Part shown: positions 30,854 to 37,915 of the stretch, piece after piece
Layout of the letters: the number at the start of each line of letters is the position of its first letter
How positions within the stretch are numbered: the first letter of the stretch is position 1
Program-made: the position numbers and the translations under genes
DNA from: Halomonas sp. PR-M31
GTDB taxonomy: Bacteria > Pseudomonadota > Gammaproteobacteria > Pseudomonadales > Halomonadaceae
Length of the DNA stretch: 37,915 bases
Reading direction: 5' to 3'
NCBI RefSeq assembly: GCF_001039575.1
Contig: NZ_JIBT01000013.1
Span: 1-37,915, forward strand
The notes under the pieces: model-generated
What the model saw: only the letters and a program-made list of their open reading frames with translations
The model's database searches: none
Told to the model about the DNA's origin: nothing

Positions 30854-31567
30854 TCAATGTTGTCTCGACAGATAGTTCAAAGCCCCCGACGTCATCATCA
30901 TATTGTAAACTGCCCAGGTCATGACGGTGGCGCCCACCATCTCGAATCCCTCTTCGAGCACTACCTCGATAAAATAGAAATTAACGTTGATGAAGTTTCC
31001 CGACAATTCGAGCAACAGTGCGCCTGAAAGCATTATCAGCATACCGGCCATCAACTTGAGCAACTCGGATCGATGATCTGCAAGTTGTTTTTTAATGAAA
31101 TAAAAAAACGGTACCAGAAAAGCAAGGAAGGGAATCCCTACCACGAACACCCAGATGCCCGTATGATCGAACGTCGTATAAGCCCTTGTTCCAGATGGAA
31201 GAAGCGCATCGCTTTTGGCGCCTACCCACTCGTGTATCATTGCGGTTTCATCGATCGACATGAGTAGAAACAAGGCGGGTAGCAGCAGCAGTAAAAGCGA
31301 TTTCCCATGGTGCTTGATCATGAAGAACGAAAATATGGCGCTGAACGTGAAAGCGGCAAAATATTGTATGGAAGAGTACCAGGAGGAAAGGCTAGCTTCG
31401 ACGTTCAAATCAAGCAACTGCGTGACTATCCATATCGGATGGCCTGCATAAACGTTGCATAGATACAAGACACATAATGCAACATCAATGATCAGACAAA
31501 CGCTTATCAAGGACGGTATCCGGTTAACTCCTTCTTCGGACATAAGACTCTGCGCCATTTTTTTCAT
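30854..31567 (-). CDS. Uncharacterised six-helix integral membrane protein
   Basis: This 237-residue protein is not one I can assign. Six hydrophobic helices are visible at about 19–41, 64–85, 90–105, 138–160, 170–188 and 205–225. Polar residues cluster at helix ends: Asp106-Glu107, His112-Glu113 in SIDETAMIHE, Glu187 in LELSGNF, Glu201 and Glu205-Glu206-Glu209 in EEGFEM. The loop LDLNVEASLSSWYSS (52–66) also looks constrained. Such paired acidic/His sites could bind metal or carry protons; this is inference. The start is uncertain: ATG at 31567 has no Shine-Dalgarno sequence and ATG at 31543 is an alternative. It lies 28 bases after the DUF1439 lipoprotein gene on the same strand. Base composition is more AT-rich than its neighbours, hinting at transfer. 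Confidence 0.75.
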   Translation of the reverse strand: MKKMAQSLMSEEGVNRIPSLISVCLIIDVALCVLYLCNVYAGHPIWIVTQLLDLNVEASLSSWYSSIQYFAAFTFSAIFSFFMIKHHGKSLLLLLLPALFLLMSIDETAMIHEWVGAKSDALLPSGTRAYTTFDHTGIWVFVVGIPFLAFLVPFFYFIKKQLADHRSELLKLMAGMLIMLSGALLLELSGNFINVNFYFIEVVLEEGFEMVGATVMTWAVYNMMMTSGALNYLSRQH

Positions 31568-31595
31568 TACAAAACCAATGATCGGCCACTTGCGT

Positions 31596-32176
31596 TTAAT
31601 AGTTCACGTCAGTGACGTTGCTGGAAGATCTAGCCGGCTCGAATACCAATCGCCCAGGCTCGGTGCGCAGGGTCATGCCTTTCGATAGCGTACGTGCTCC
31701 CCAGCCTGCGTCTTCCAGCCGATACACCGGCACGCTTTCAAGACGCTGCGCTACGAGCCGCGCCGCCATCTGAGTGAAAGGCGCCAAATCGATAGGCAGC
31801 AAGGTGCATCAACGTGGCTATCGAGCAGCTGCAATCGACGAATGTAGATAGCCCCTTCCTGGGCGTCGAAGTAAGGTGTGCCTTCAAGACTTAGTTGGAT
31901 ATCTGCAGGCAGCGTTGATGCAAGAAAGCTGAAGGATGCCTGGCCCGTCACGTCGAGCAGAACGGTATCGCGCCCTTGCGGCCCCACGGTAATGTCCGAG
32001 GACTCAAGCGTCAGAGATAGTGGCGAGCCGGCACGTAACTGCTCACGATCAAAATCCTCGATGGCGTTTGCCAAGTGTCGTTCGAGCGTTTTCTCACTTA
32101 CCGAAGAGGACATCATGCTGGCACAGCCGGTCAGTGTCATCAGGCTGCTCAACACCACTATTCTCAGCCAGCGCAT
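31596..32176 (-). pseudogene. DUF1439 (YceB-like) lipoprotein, frame broken by one missing base (possibly sequence error)
   Basis: The 5' part has a lipoprotein signal with lipobox LTGC (Cys18), then SVSEKTLERHLANAIEDF and the DITVGPQGRDTVLLDVTG region typical of DUF1439/YceB lipoproteins, whose function is unknown. After LQLLDSHVDAP the frame is lost at about 31796–31806. The continuation LPIDLAPFTQMAARLVAQRLESVPVY follows in another frame, ending VTDVNY. Restoring one base gives 193 residues, the usual family length. Start: ATG at 32176 with GGGGAT upstream. The absence of Lys/Arg after the Cys suggests outer-membrane sorting. The gene may share a transcript with the membrane protein downstream. 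Confidence 0.82.
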
Positions 32177-32320
32177 ATCATCCCCTTGCTCTTAAAGGCT
32201 TGTGTCAGCATCTTGCCCTAGTCCTGCAGGTAAACCAATAGTGCGCTTGCGTTGGGGAAGTCACGAGCGCCATTCTTGGAATGCTTATGGGCAGCAGGAT
32301 ATTCGACTCGTTTCTTGTAC

Positions 32321-32353
32321 AAAAAAAGCCGGCCTCGGGGGGAATGAGGCCGG
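32321..32353 (-). terminator. Terminator of the GntR-type regulator gene
   Basis: On the minus strand CCGGCCTC (32353–32346) pairs with GAGGCCGG (32336–32329), followed by CTTTTTTT. It lies about 100 bases after the stop at 32453, and also insulates the lipoprotein gene. The remaining bases 32177–32452 show nothing else clear. Confidence 0.82.
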
Positions 32354-32452
32354 TAAATAGTGAGGTGTTCGAACGGGACACTTCATCGAACGTCTTTAAG
32401 TTAGCTCATAAACAAGGTTCGTACAACCCTTGTATAACAGTTTTTTTTACAG

Positions 32453-33217
32453 CTAATACGCTACATTGGCATCGCTAGGCCTCCCTAAAATCGAAGCCAA
32501 ATCGATATGCGCGTCCTGGGCGCGAAGATCGAGCAACGCTTCAAGGGCACTTAAATGCGCTCGCATTCGATGACAGGCTTCATCCGCCGGCCCATTTTCC
32601 AGCAATATCAATAAATTGGCATGATCGTGATTTAGATAGCAGGCCTGCATTCCCGCTCGCTTGTAAAGCGCAATGACGATGGACGTTCGCAAGATCAGGT
32701 CCGTCAACATGGCGCCTAGCACACGGTTGGGCGACTGTTCGGCTAGATAGCGATGCACTGCCAGTGAGCACTCGACTCGCTTGGCTTCATCGCCATGCTG
32801 GTGAGCCTGCTGTTCTTCATCGATGATACTGGCCAGCTGTTTGCACTGGGTCTGTGTGAGCTTGCCAGCCATCAGTGATGCAATCTCGCCCTCCACCAGT
32901 CGACGAGCAGCAAATATTTCCCTAGTCTCGATGATATCCGGCGCCGCGATTCGCGCTACCTGATTGGGATGCTGCACGATGATGTGATCCGCTGCCAATC
33001 GCGTCAGTGCCTTTCTGATGACCGAGCGGCTTACGCCGAATATTTCACCTAGCGAGACTTCCGGCAGGCGCGTACCTGGTGGCAGGCGCTGTGTCAGAAC
33101 CGCCTGACGAATCATGTCGACGATATGCTGATCGGCATTGCGCGTCGTACCGGCCAACCCCACTGCTATATGTTTTGTCCAATCCTCGTTCACGTTTTCA
33201 TCTTCCCCGATAGCCAT
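32453..33217 (-). CDS. GntR-family transcriptional regulator, FCD subfamily
   Basis: The 254-residue regulator has an N-terminal winged helix-turn-helix (about 25–95; PPGTRLPEVSLGEIFGVSRSVIRKALTRLAADHII) and an all-helical FCD ligand domain (REIFAARRLVEGEIASLMAG to HLSALEALLD) with the His/Asp residues (CSLAVHRYLAE, HDHANLL) that usually bind a metal and a carboxylate ligand. Start: ATG at 33217, where a GGTGA lies upstream; extending 50 residues further would add implausible sequence. It is divergent from the Tsx-like channel gene and shares the 33218–33351 control region. Neighbours point to purine or nucleoside use; the effector is not known. Confidence 0.87.
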   Translation of the reverse strand: MAIGEDENVNEDWTKHIAVGLAGTTRNADQHIVDMIRQAVLTQRLPPGTRLPEVSLGEIFGVSRSVIRKALTRLAADHIIVQHPNQVARIAAPDIIETREIFAARRLVEGEIASLMAGKLTQTQCKQLASIIDEEQQAHQHGDEAKRVECSLAVHRYLAEQSPNRVLGAMLTDLILRTSIVIALYKRAGMQACYLNHDHANLLILLENGPADEACHRMRAHLSALEALLDLRAQDAHIDLASILGRPSDANVAY

Positions 33218-33351
33218 CGAATCACCATCGCATTTGTCATCGATGGAAACCATGCGTATTCGACAAATGGCAGGATTGCCATTGGCGCCATTATTTTGTA
33301 TACCGTGTAGGGACACAATCAAAACAATCATTGCATACAGACGAGAATACA
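33218..33351 (+). promoter_or_regulatory. Divergent gntR/tsx-like control region with candidate GntR operator
   Basis: A plus-strand promoter TTGCCA (33276–33281), 17-base spacer, TATACC (33299–33304) can drive the channel gene. TTGTATAC (33296–33303) overlaps its -10, and the similar TTGCATAC (33331–33338) lies 35 bases further. FCD-type GntR proteins often bind short GTATAC-centred palindromes, so these are operator candidates for the divergent regulator; repression by blocking the -10 is inferred. Confidence 0.45.
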
Positions 33352-34095
33352 ATGGCCTTCGGAACATCCCAAAAACTACTGACTACCTCCTGCGTCCTTG
33401 GTTTACTTCTTGGCGGCGTAACGACCCAAGCCCAAGCCTGGACCTCATCAAGCATTTCACTTCTCTACGGCTGGGACTATGCCGTCGGTGAAGAGGAGCG
33501 CTCCATGGCCACCTTCGAAATGGCCAATGGCTGGGAATACGGCGACAACTATTTCTTTTTCGATTACACCAACCTGAGCGGCGGCAACACGGCCGGTGCG
33601 CCGACCCTCTACGGCGAATTTGCCCCCCGCCTGAGCTTTGGCAAGCTGACCGGCCGGGATCTTTCCTTTGGACCGGTCAAGGACGTACTACTCGCAGGCC
33701 AGCTTGAAATGGGCGATGACATCAATCGTCGCTTGTATGGCATAGGCTTCGATATTGCCGTGCCCTTCATGGACTACTTCCAGTTCAACGTCTATGCCCG
33801 AGACGATCAGGACAAGCCCGGCGACACTTGGCAGACCACCCTGGTATGGGGATCGAAATTCGATATCGCTGAGACGAAATGGTTTTTCAAGGGCCATTTC
33901 GACTACGCCGGCTCCGAAGGCAAGACCGATCACAACATCAATGCCGCTCCCCAGCTGCTGCTTGATGTTGGCAATTTCTGGGGCGCCGAGGATCGTCTCT
34001 ATGCGGGCGTGGAGTACCAGTACTGGCGTAACAAATTCGGCATCAAGGGAGCGGACGAGGATAACCCCCAGCTAATCGTTACCTGGAAACTCTAG
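33352..34095 (+). CDS. Tsx/OmpK-like nucleoside-specific outer-membrane channel
   Basis: A 247-residue precursor: signal peptide about 1–29 (LLTTSCVLGLLLGGVTTQAQA|W), then a 12-strand beta-barrel pattern rich in aromatic residues and ending in an aromatic/hydrophobic strand (PQLIVTWKL). Recognisable Tsx/OmpK segments include the NGWEYGDNYFFFDYTN stretch, YGEFAPRLSFGKLTG, WFFKGHFDYAGSEG and AGVEYQYWRNKFGI. Tsx-type channels let nucleosides through the outer membrane. Placement beside xanthine dehydrogenase and RutR/GntR regulators fits purine or nucleoside uptake. Start: ATG at 33352 with a weak GAG upstream. It is convergent with the tetR gene, 22 bases apart. Confidence 0.88.
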   Translation: MAFGTSQKLLTTSCVLGLLLGGVTTQAQAWTSSSISLLYGWDYAVGEEERSMATFEMANGWEYGDNYFFFDYTNLSGGNTAGAPTLYGEFAPRLSFGKLTGRDLSFGPVKDVLLAGQLEMGDDINRRLYGIGFDIAVPFMDYFQFNVYARDDQDKPGDTWQTTLVWGSKFDIAETKWFFKGHFDYAGSEGKTDHNINAAPQLLLDVGNFWGAEDRLYAGVEYQYWRNKFGIKGADEDNPQLIVTWKL

Positions 34096-34117
34096 AAAAC
34101 AGGATTTTCTCAGTTGT

Positions 34118-34765
34118 TCAGACTCTTTCAGGGCGGCGGGCGACCCCGCAGCCCTGAAGGATGACGCGGCACAAAAAGTCCGTGATGCGCTCATAATCTT
34201 CCGCACTCAGCGCTTCTCTATCAGTTATTCCCAATATTTGTGCCTCGAAATCCGCATAGTGCTGGGTCGATGACCAGATGAGAAAGATTAGCCATACCGG
34301 ATCCACCGGAGCCATCAAGCCCTGTTCGGCCCACTGTTTGAACACCGCAGCCCGGGTCTGAACCCACTCTCGTAGCTCGCCACGCAAATAGTCCTGAAGA
34401 AAAGGCGCACCTTGAAGTATCTCTGCGGCAAAAAGCCTCGAGCCCTGGGGATGGGTACGAGTGAGTTCCATCTTGCTGCGAATGAAGGCTTCCAGCACCT
34501 CGGCAGGATCATCTTCCACGCTGATATCGTCGAGCATGGCATTCCAGCGCCCCATCATGCGCTCAAGCAAGGCGACATAGAGCTTTCGCTTGCTACCCAC
34601 GTAGTACAGCACGTTGGACTTGGGCAATTCTGCCGCTTCGGCAATGGCCTGAACGCTTGCACCACGATAACCGTGGCTGGCGAAAACCTGCTCTGCTGCT
34701 TCAAAAATTCTCTGCTCATTACGTTGTCGTGTCTGGGTCGCCTCCGGCGAGATCAGAATCGTCAT
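34118..34765 (-). CDS. TetR-family regulator, RutR-like
   Basis: The 215-residue protein has an N-terminal TetR helix-turn-helix (about 12–58; IFEAAEQVFASHGYRGASVQAIAEAAELPKSNVLYYVGSK) and a C-terminal ligand domain resembling E. coli RutR: the stretch RSKMELTRTHPQGSRLF and IFLIWSSTQHYADFEAQI match that protein closely from memory. RutR senses uracil/thymine and controls pyrimidine and purine catabolism. A near-perfect RutR box lies 59 bases upstream of its start. Start: ATG at 34765 with AAGAG upstream; the longer start at 34831 would lie inside that box and is rejected. It is divergent from xdhA. RutR identity is likely but not proved, so the symbol is left empty. Confidence 0.88.
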   Translation of the reverse strand: MTILISPEATQTRQRNEQRIFEAAEQVFASHGYRGASVQAIAEAAELPKSNVLYYVGSKRKLYVALLERMMGRWNAMLDDISVEDDPAEVLEAFIRSKMELTRTHPQGSRLFAAEILQGAPFLQDYLRGELREWVQTRAAVFKQWAEQGLMAPVDPVWLIFLIWSSTQHYADFEAQILGITDREALSAEDYERITDFLCRVILQGCGVARRPERV

Positions 34766-34823
34766 TGTGATTACTCTTGTCGGTCTTGCACTTGTTCGGG
34801 CTTTGGGCCACGCTAAACACATC

Positions 34824-34839
34824 TTGACCACTTGGTCAG
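34824..34839. promoter_or_regulatory. RutR-type operator between the tetR gene and xdhA
   Basis: TTGACCA-CT-TGGTCAG matches the E. coli RutR box (TTGACCA, two any bases, TGGTCAA) at 13 of 14 defined positions. It lies in the divergent 34766–34903 region, so it can control both the regulator and xdhAB. A -35-like TTGACC overlaps its left half, but no good -10 is placed. Confidence 0.75.
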
Positions 34840-34903
34840 GTTATCTTACTCATGGACTCAATGACAGCGGCTCCATCTGCAAAAAACAACGAGCGTTCTC
34901 CTG

Positions 34904-36391
34904 ATGATCGATTTCTATTTGAATGGTCGGCGCCAGCAATGCACCGATGTTTCCCCCGATACCAGCGTATTGGAATTGCTGCGCCTCCGGCTTGGCCAGA
35001 CCGGCACCAAGGAGGGCTGTGCCTCCGGTGACTGCGGCGCCTGCACCGTCAGCATCGGTGAACCCGATGACCAAGGTGGCTTGCGCTATCACAATGCCAA
35101 CGCCTGTATCGTGCCGGCGCATCAGATCAATGGCTGCCATCTGGTGACCGTCGAAGGCCTGTCTCGAGGTGGTGCGCTACACCCGGCCCAAGCCGCCATG
35201 GTCGACTGCCATGCCAGCCAGTGCGGCTTCTGTACGCCGGGCATCGTCATGTCGTTGTTTACCCTGCATCATTCACAGCAACGACAACCTGCTCCCCTGA
35301 CCCAGCAGCGCTTGGAAGCCGCCCTGGGAGGCAACCTGTGCCGCTGTACCGGCTACCGGCCGATCCGCGACGCGGCGCTGGCCATGCAGAATTACCCGGA
35401 CACGCATCCGATCTGGGCCGACGATCCGCACTTGGTGAGTAACGTCGATGCCCTCTATACCGACGCGACAAAAAAAAGCGCCAGCCCACGGATAGACGAG
35501 TCGCTTGGTCGTTACGACTCCCCCAGGGATCTCGTGGCTCTTAGGGCGCTGCGTCGTCAGCGCCCAGCATCGCGGCTGGTGGCGGGGGCAACGGATCTGT
35601 GGCTGGAAGTCACCCAGCAGCTCAAGCCCCTGAATGATCTCATCGATCTGCGCCAGGTCGCCGAGCTCAACGTCATTGACGAGACATCAGAAGGCTGGTG
35701 GATCGGTGCGGCGGTTACCTATAGCCGGCTTGAATCGCTGTTTGCGGAGTATTTTCCGGCCTTTGGGCATCTCATGCACCGCTTTGCTTCCAGCCAGATT
35801 CGCAATCGCGCCACCCTGGGGGGTAATGTGGCCAACGCCTCCCCCATCGGCGACTGCCCACCGGTATTGCTGGCTCTCGATGCACGGCTGATGCTGGATG
35901 GCCCGAGCGGCTCCCGGGAAATACCTGTTGCCGACTTCTTCCTCGATTACCGCAAGACGGCGCTGAAAAAAGACGAAGGCGAATTCATTCGCGCGATCTT
36001 CCTGCCGCGCCCCGAAACCGATCAGCATCTCAAGGTGTGGAAGCTCTCCAAGCGCCGGGAAGACGACATCTCCGTAGTGCTTGGCGCCTTCGCCTGGCGT
36101 ATGGATGACGGCGTGATGCGCGATGTCCATCTGGCCTTCGGCGGCATGGCCGCCATCCCCAAACGGGCCTCCAAGGCCGAAGCCACCCTGGAAGGCCAAG
36201 CGCCTACGAAAGCCACTTTCAGCGCCGCCAAAGCCGCGCTTCAAAGCGAGCTTCAGCCCTTGAGCGATGTTCGCGGCTCCAGTGAATATCGTTTAGTCGC
36301 CGCAAGCAATCTGCTCGAACGCCTGCGACTGTTTTTGGATACCGATTTCAACGCCAACGCGGAGGTGTGCCTCGATGCGTACGCTCACTGA
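34904..36391 (+). CDS. xdhA: Xanthine dehydrogenase small subunit (2Fe-2S and FAD)
   Basis: The 495-residue subunit holds two 2Fe-2S clusters and FAD for oxidation of hypoxanthine and xanthine to urate with NAD. N-terminal ferredoxin domain with GCASGDCGACTV and a later Cys in NACIVPAH; second cluster domain with QCGFCTPG and CRCTGYRPI. The FAD domain (about 190–495) contains LVAGATDLWLEVTQ and NRATLGGNVANASPIGD. Length fits bacterial XdhA. Start: ATG at 34904; the ribosome-binding site is weak. The 3' end overlaps xdhB by 17 bases, so the subunits are co-translated. Regulation by RutR is suggested by the upstream box. Confidence 0.95.
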   Translation: MIDFYLNGRRQQCTDVSPDTSVLELLRLRLGQTGTKEGCASGDCGACTVSIGEPDDQGGLRYHNANACIVPAHQINGCHLVTVEGLSRGGALHPAQAAMVDCHASQCGFCTPGIVMSLFTLHHSQQRQPAPLTQQRLEAALGGNLCRCTGYRPIRDAALAMQNYPDTHPIWADDPHLVSNVDALYTDATKKSASPRIDESLGRYDSPRDLVALRALRRQRPASRLVAGATDLWLEVTQQLKPLNDLIDLRQVAELNVIDETSEGWWIGAAVTYSRLESLFAEYFPAFGHLMHRFASSQIRNRATLGGNVANASPIGDCPPVLLALDARLMLDGPSGSREIPVADFFLDYRKTALKKDEGEFIRAIFLPRPETDQHLKVWKLSKRREDDISVVLGAFAWRMDDGVMRDVHLAFGGMAAIPKRASKAEATLEGQAPTKATFSAAKAALQSELQPLSDVRGSSEYRLVAASNLLERLRLFLDTDFNANAEVCLDAYAH

Positions 36392-37915
36392 TGTTTCACT
36401 GGACTCCGCCAAAGCGCGCCGCGAACAAAAGAATTCAAATAAAGGCGACGGCCCCCTGGCCCGAGAAACGAACACCGCGTCTCAGGATGCTAGCCGCCAC
36501 CCCCGCGCTCATGCCCATGCCCATGAAAGCGCCATCAAGCATGTAACCGGTCGCGCTGCCTATATCGACGACATGCCGGCGCCCGTGGATGCCTTGCATA
36601 TCGCGCTTGGCTTTTCCCCGGTTGCCCATGGACGTTTGACCCGGCTGGATCTGGAAAAGGTCAAGTGCGCCCCAGGAGTGGTGGATGTGATCACCGTGGT
36701 GGATGTACCCGGTCATACGGACGTGGGCCCGGTATTCCCAGGTGATCCGCTGTTCGTCGATGACGAGATCAGCTACGCGGGCCAGACCCTGTTCGCCGTC
36801 GCCGCAACGAACTACAAGGCCGCGCGCCTGGCGGTGAAAGAAGCGGTGATCGAAATCGACGAGCAACCGGCGAGTCTTGATGTGATTGCCGCTGCGGAAG
36901 CCAACGACGTCGTGCGCCCTACTCACGTGCAGCAGCGGGGCGACTGGCAGCAGGCCCTGGACAGCGCCCCGAACGTGCTCGAGGCCGAGCAGTTCGTCGG
37001 CGGTCAGGAGCACTTCTATCTCGAAGGTCAGGCCTGTCTGGTTACCCCCAGCGAAGATGAAGGCGTGGTGGTCTATACCTCTAACCAGCATCCCAGCGAG
37101 ACTCAGAAGCTGGTCGCCGAGGTGCTCGATGTGCCTTTCCATGCGGTAGTCGTGGAGACTCGACGCATGGGGGGCGGCTTCGGGGGTAAGGAGACCCAGG
37201 CCTCCCCCTGGGCCTGCATCGCGGCCCTGATCGCAAGACGCACCGGCCGTGCCGCGCGGCTACGCCTGCCTCGGGCGGAAGACACCCGGGCCACCGGCAA
37301 ACGCCATCCTTTCCATAATCGCTATCGCCTGGGATTCGACGATCAGGGCGTAATCCAAGGCGGCGATATCACCGTGATCGGTGACTGCGGCTACTCACCG
37401 GATCTGTCCGAGGCCATCGTCGATCGCGCCATGTTCCACGCGGACAACGCCTATTCACTAGGCGATGCTCGGGTGACCGGCATCCGTGCCCGCACCCATA
37501 CCGCCTCGAACACCGCCTTTCGCGGCTTCGGCGGCCCCCAGGGCATGATGATCATCGAAGCGGCCATGGACGATATCGCCCGCCGGGTCGGGGAAGACCC
37601 GCTGACGGTGAGAAAGCGCAATCTCTATCGTTCGGGCCGGGATGTCACTCATTATGGCCAGAGCGTGGATCAGCACGGGCTGATCGCAGAGATCGTCGAA
37701 CGCCTGGAGACCAACAGTGACTACTGGCAACGCCGCGAGGCCATCAGGGCCTACAACGCCACAAGCCCGATCATCAAGAAAGGCCTTTCCCTGACGCCGG
37801 TAAAATTCGGCATCTCCTTCACCGCCAAGCACCTCAATCAAGCCGGCGCCCTGCTGCACGTCTATACCGATGGCAGCGTGATGATCAATCACGGCGGCAC
37901 CGAAATGGGTCAGGG
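36375..37915 (+). CDS. xdhB: Xanthine dehydrogenase large molybdenum-binding subunit, 3' end missing
   Basis: About 513 residues of the molybdopterin subunit are present; the frame is open to the window edge and about 270 residues should follow. Recognisable: HVTGRAAYIDD near residue 55, the GGQEHFYLEGQA substrate/Moco motif, RMGGGFGGKETQ (Moco-binding glycine loop) and NTAFRGFGGPQGM. Start: ATG at 36375 inside xdhA with GGAGGT eight bases upstream, an excellent site. The N-terminal ~45 residues before the conserved part are polar and include alternating His (HAHAHE). The sulfuration factor XdhC and guanine deaminase are probably downstream, beyond the window. Confidence 0.95.
   Translation, partial: MRTLTDVSLDSAKARREQKNSNKGDGPLARETNTASQDASRHPRAHAHAHESAIKHVTGRAAYIDDMPAPVDALHIALGFSPVAHGRLTRLDLEKVKCAPGVVDVITVVDVPGHTDVGPVFPGDPLFVDDEISYAGQTLFAVAATNYKAARLAVKEAVIEIDEQPASLDVIAAAEANDVVRPTHVQQRGDWQQALDSAPNVLEAEQFVGGQEHFYLEGQACLVTPSEDEGVVVYTSNQHPSETQKLVAEVLDVPFHAVVVETRRMGGGFGGKETQASPWACIAALIARRTGRAARLRLPRAEDTRATGKRHPFHNRYRLGFDDQGVIQGGDITVIGDCGYSPDLSEAIVDRAMFHADNAYSLGDARVTGIRARTHTASNTAFRGFGGPQGMMIIEAAMDDIARRVGEDPLTVRKRNLYRSGRDVTHYGQSVDQHGLIAEIVERLETNSDYWQRREAIRAYNATSPIIKKGLSLTPVKFGISFTAKHLNQAGALLHVYTDGSVMINHGGTEMGQ

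Noticed and set aside
34094-34110. AGAAAA/TTTTCT hairpin between the channel gene and tetR as a bidirectional terminator
   Set aside because: Only A-T pairs, so the stem would be weak; kept out of the feature list.
34766-34831. Longer start for the TetR-family regulator
   Set aside because: It would begin inside the RutR box and add a Lys/Arg/Thr-rich tail not found in the family; the ATG at 34765 has its own AAGAG site.

Overview
The window looks like a chromosomal segment from a moderately high-GC gammaproteobacterium, most likely Halomonadaceae (Halomonas or a relative). The evidence is gene order and protein similarity. The block rne | rluC–HAD phosphatase–sppA | maf | yceD–rpmF–plsX–fabD–fabG–acpP–fabF–pabC–mltG–tmk–holB–pilZ–tatD follows the Pseudomonas-type arrangement, including pilZ after holB and no fabH between plsX and fabD. 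I see no tRNA, rRNA, CRISPR array, prophage or intact insertion sequence.

Layout. (1) 1–2008: the first codons of etfB (minus) diverge from the gene for ETF-ubiquinone oxidoreductase (plus), a route from acyl-CoA and amino-acid dehydrogenases to the quinone pool. (2) 2009–2345: a non-coding gap with nested inverted repeats, probably a dispersed intergenic repeat. (3) 2346–5910 (minus): a tightly coupled trio, DUF1285 protein > UvrD-like helicase > SseA-type sulfurtransferase. (4) 5947–16006 (minus): the large lipid, cell-wall and replication cluster. (5) 16133–19467: maf (plus), then sppA, a HAD phosphatase and rluC (minus). (6) 19468–23299: rne with an unusually long leader of about 600 nt. 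(7) 23412–28879: apeB (minus), prc and ligB (plus). (8) 28947–32176: fdhD, an L,D-transpeptidase, an uncharacterised six-helix membrane protein and a DUF1439 lipoprotein. (9) 32453–37915: a purine/nucleoside module made of a GntR regulator, a Tsx/OmpK-like outer-membrane channel, a RutR-like TetR regulator with a nearly perfect RutR box, and xdhA–xdhB (xdhB runs off the end).

The strongest anomaly is that six otherwise normal genes are broken by small indels: mltG (twice), fabF, fabG, plsX, rne and the DUF1439 lipoprotein. Restoring one base per site (two at one mltG site) gives family-length products with all key residues. Because fabG is normally essential, I read this mainly as base-level sequence error rather than gene decay. 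Those genes are typed as pseudogene only to show that the frame is open in pieces as given.

The most biologically interesting points are the RutR box in front of xdhA, an inverted repeat inside the rne promoter followed by a strong leader hairpin, a near-leaderless yceD transcript, the DUF1285–helicase–sulfurtransferase operon, and the six-helix membrane protein with a D-E-x4-H-E plus E-E-x2-E acidic/histidine cluster. I found no convincing new defence or mobile system.
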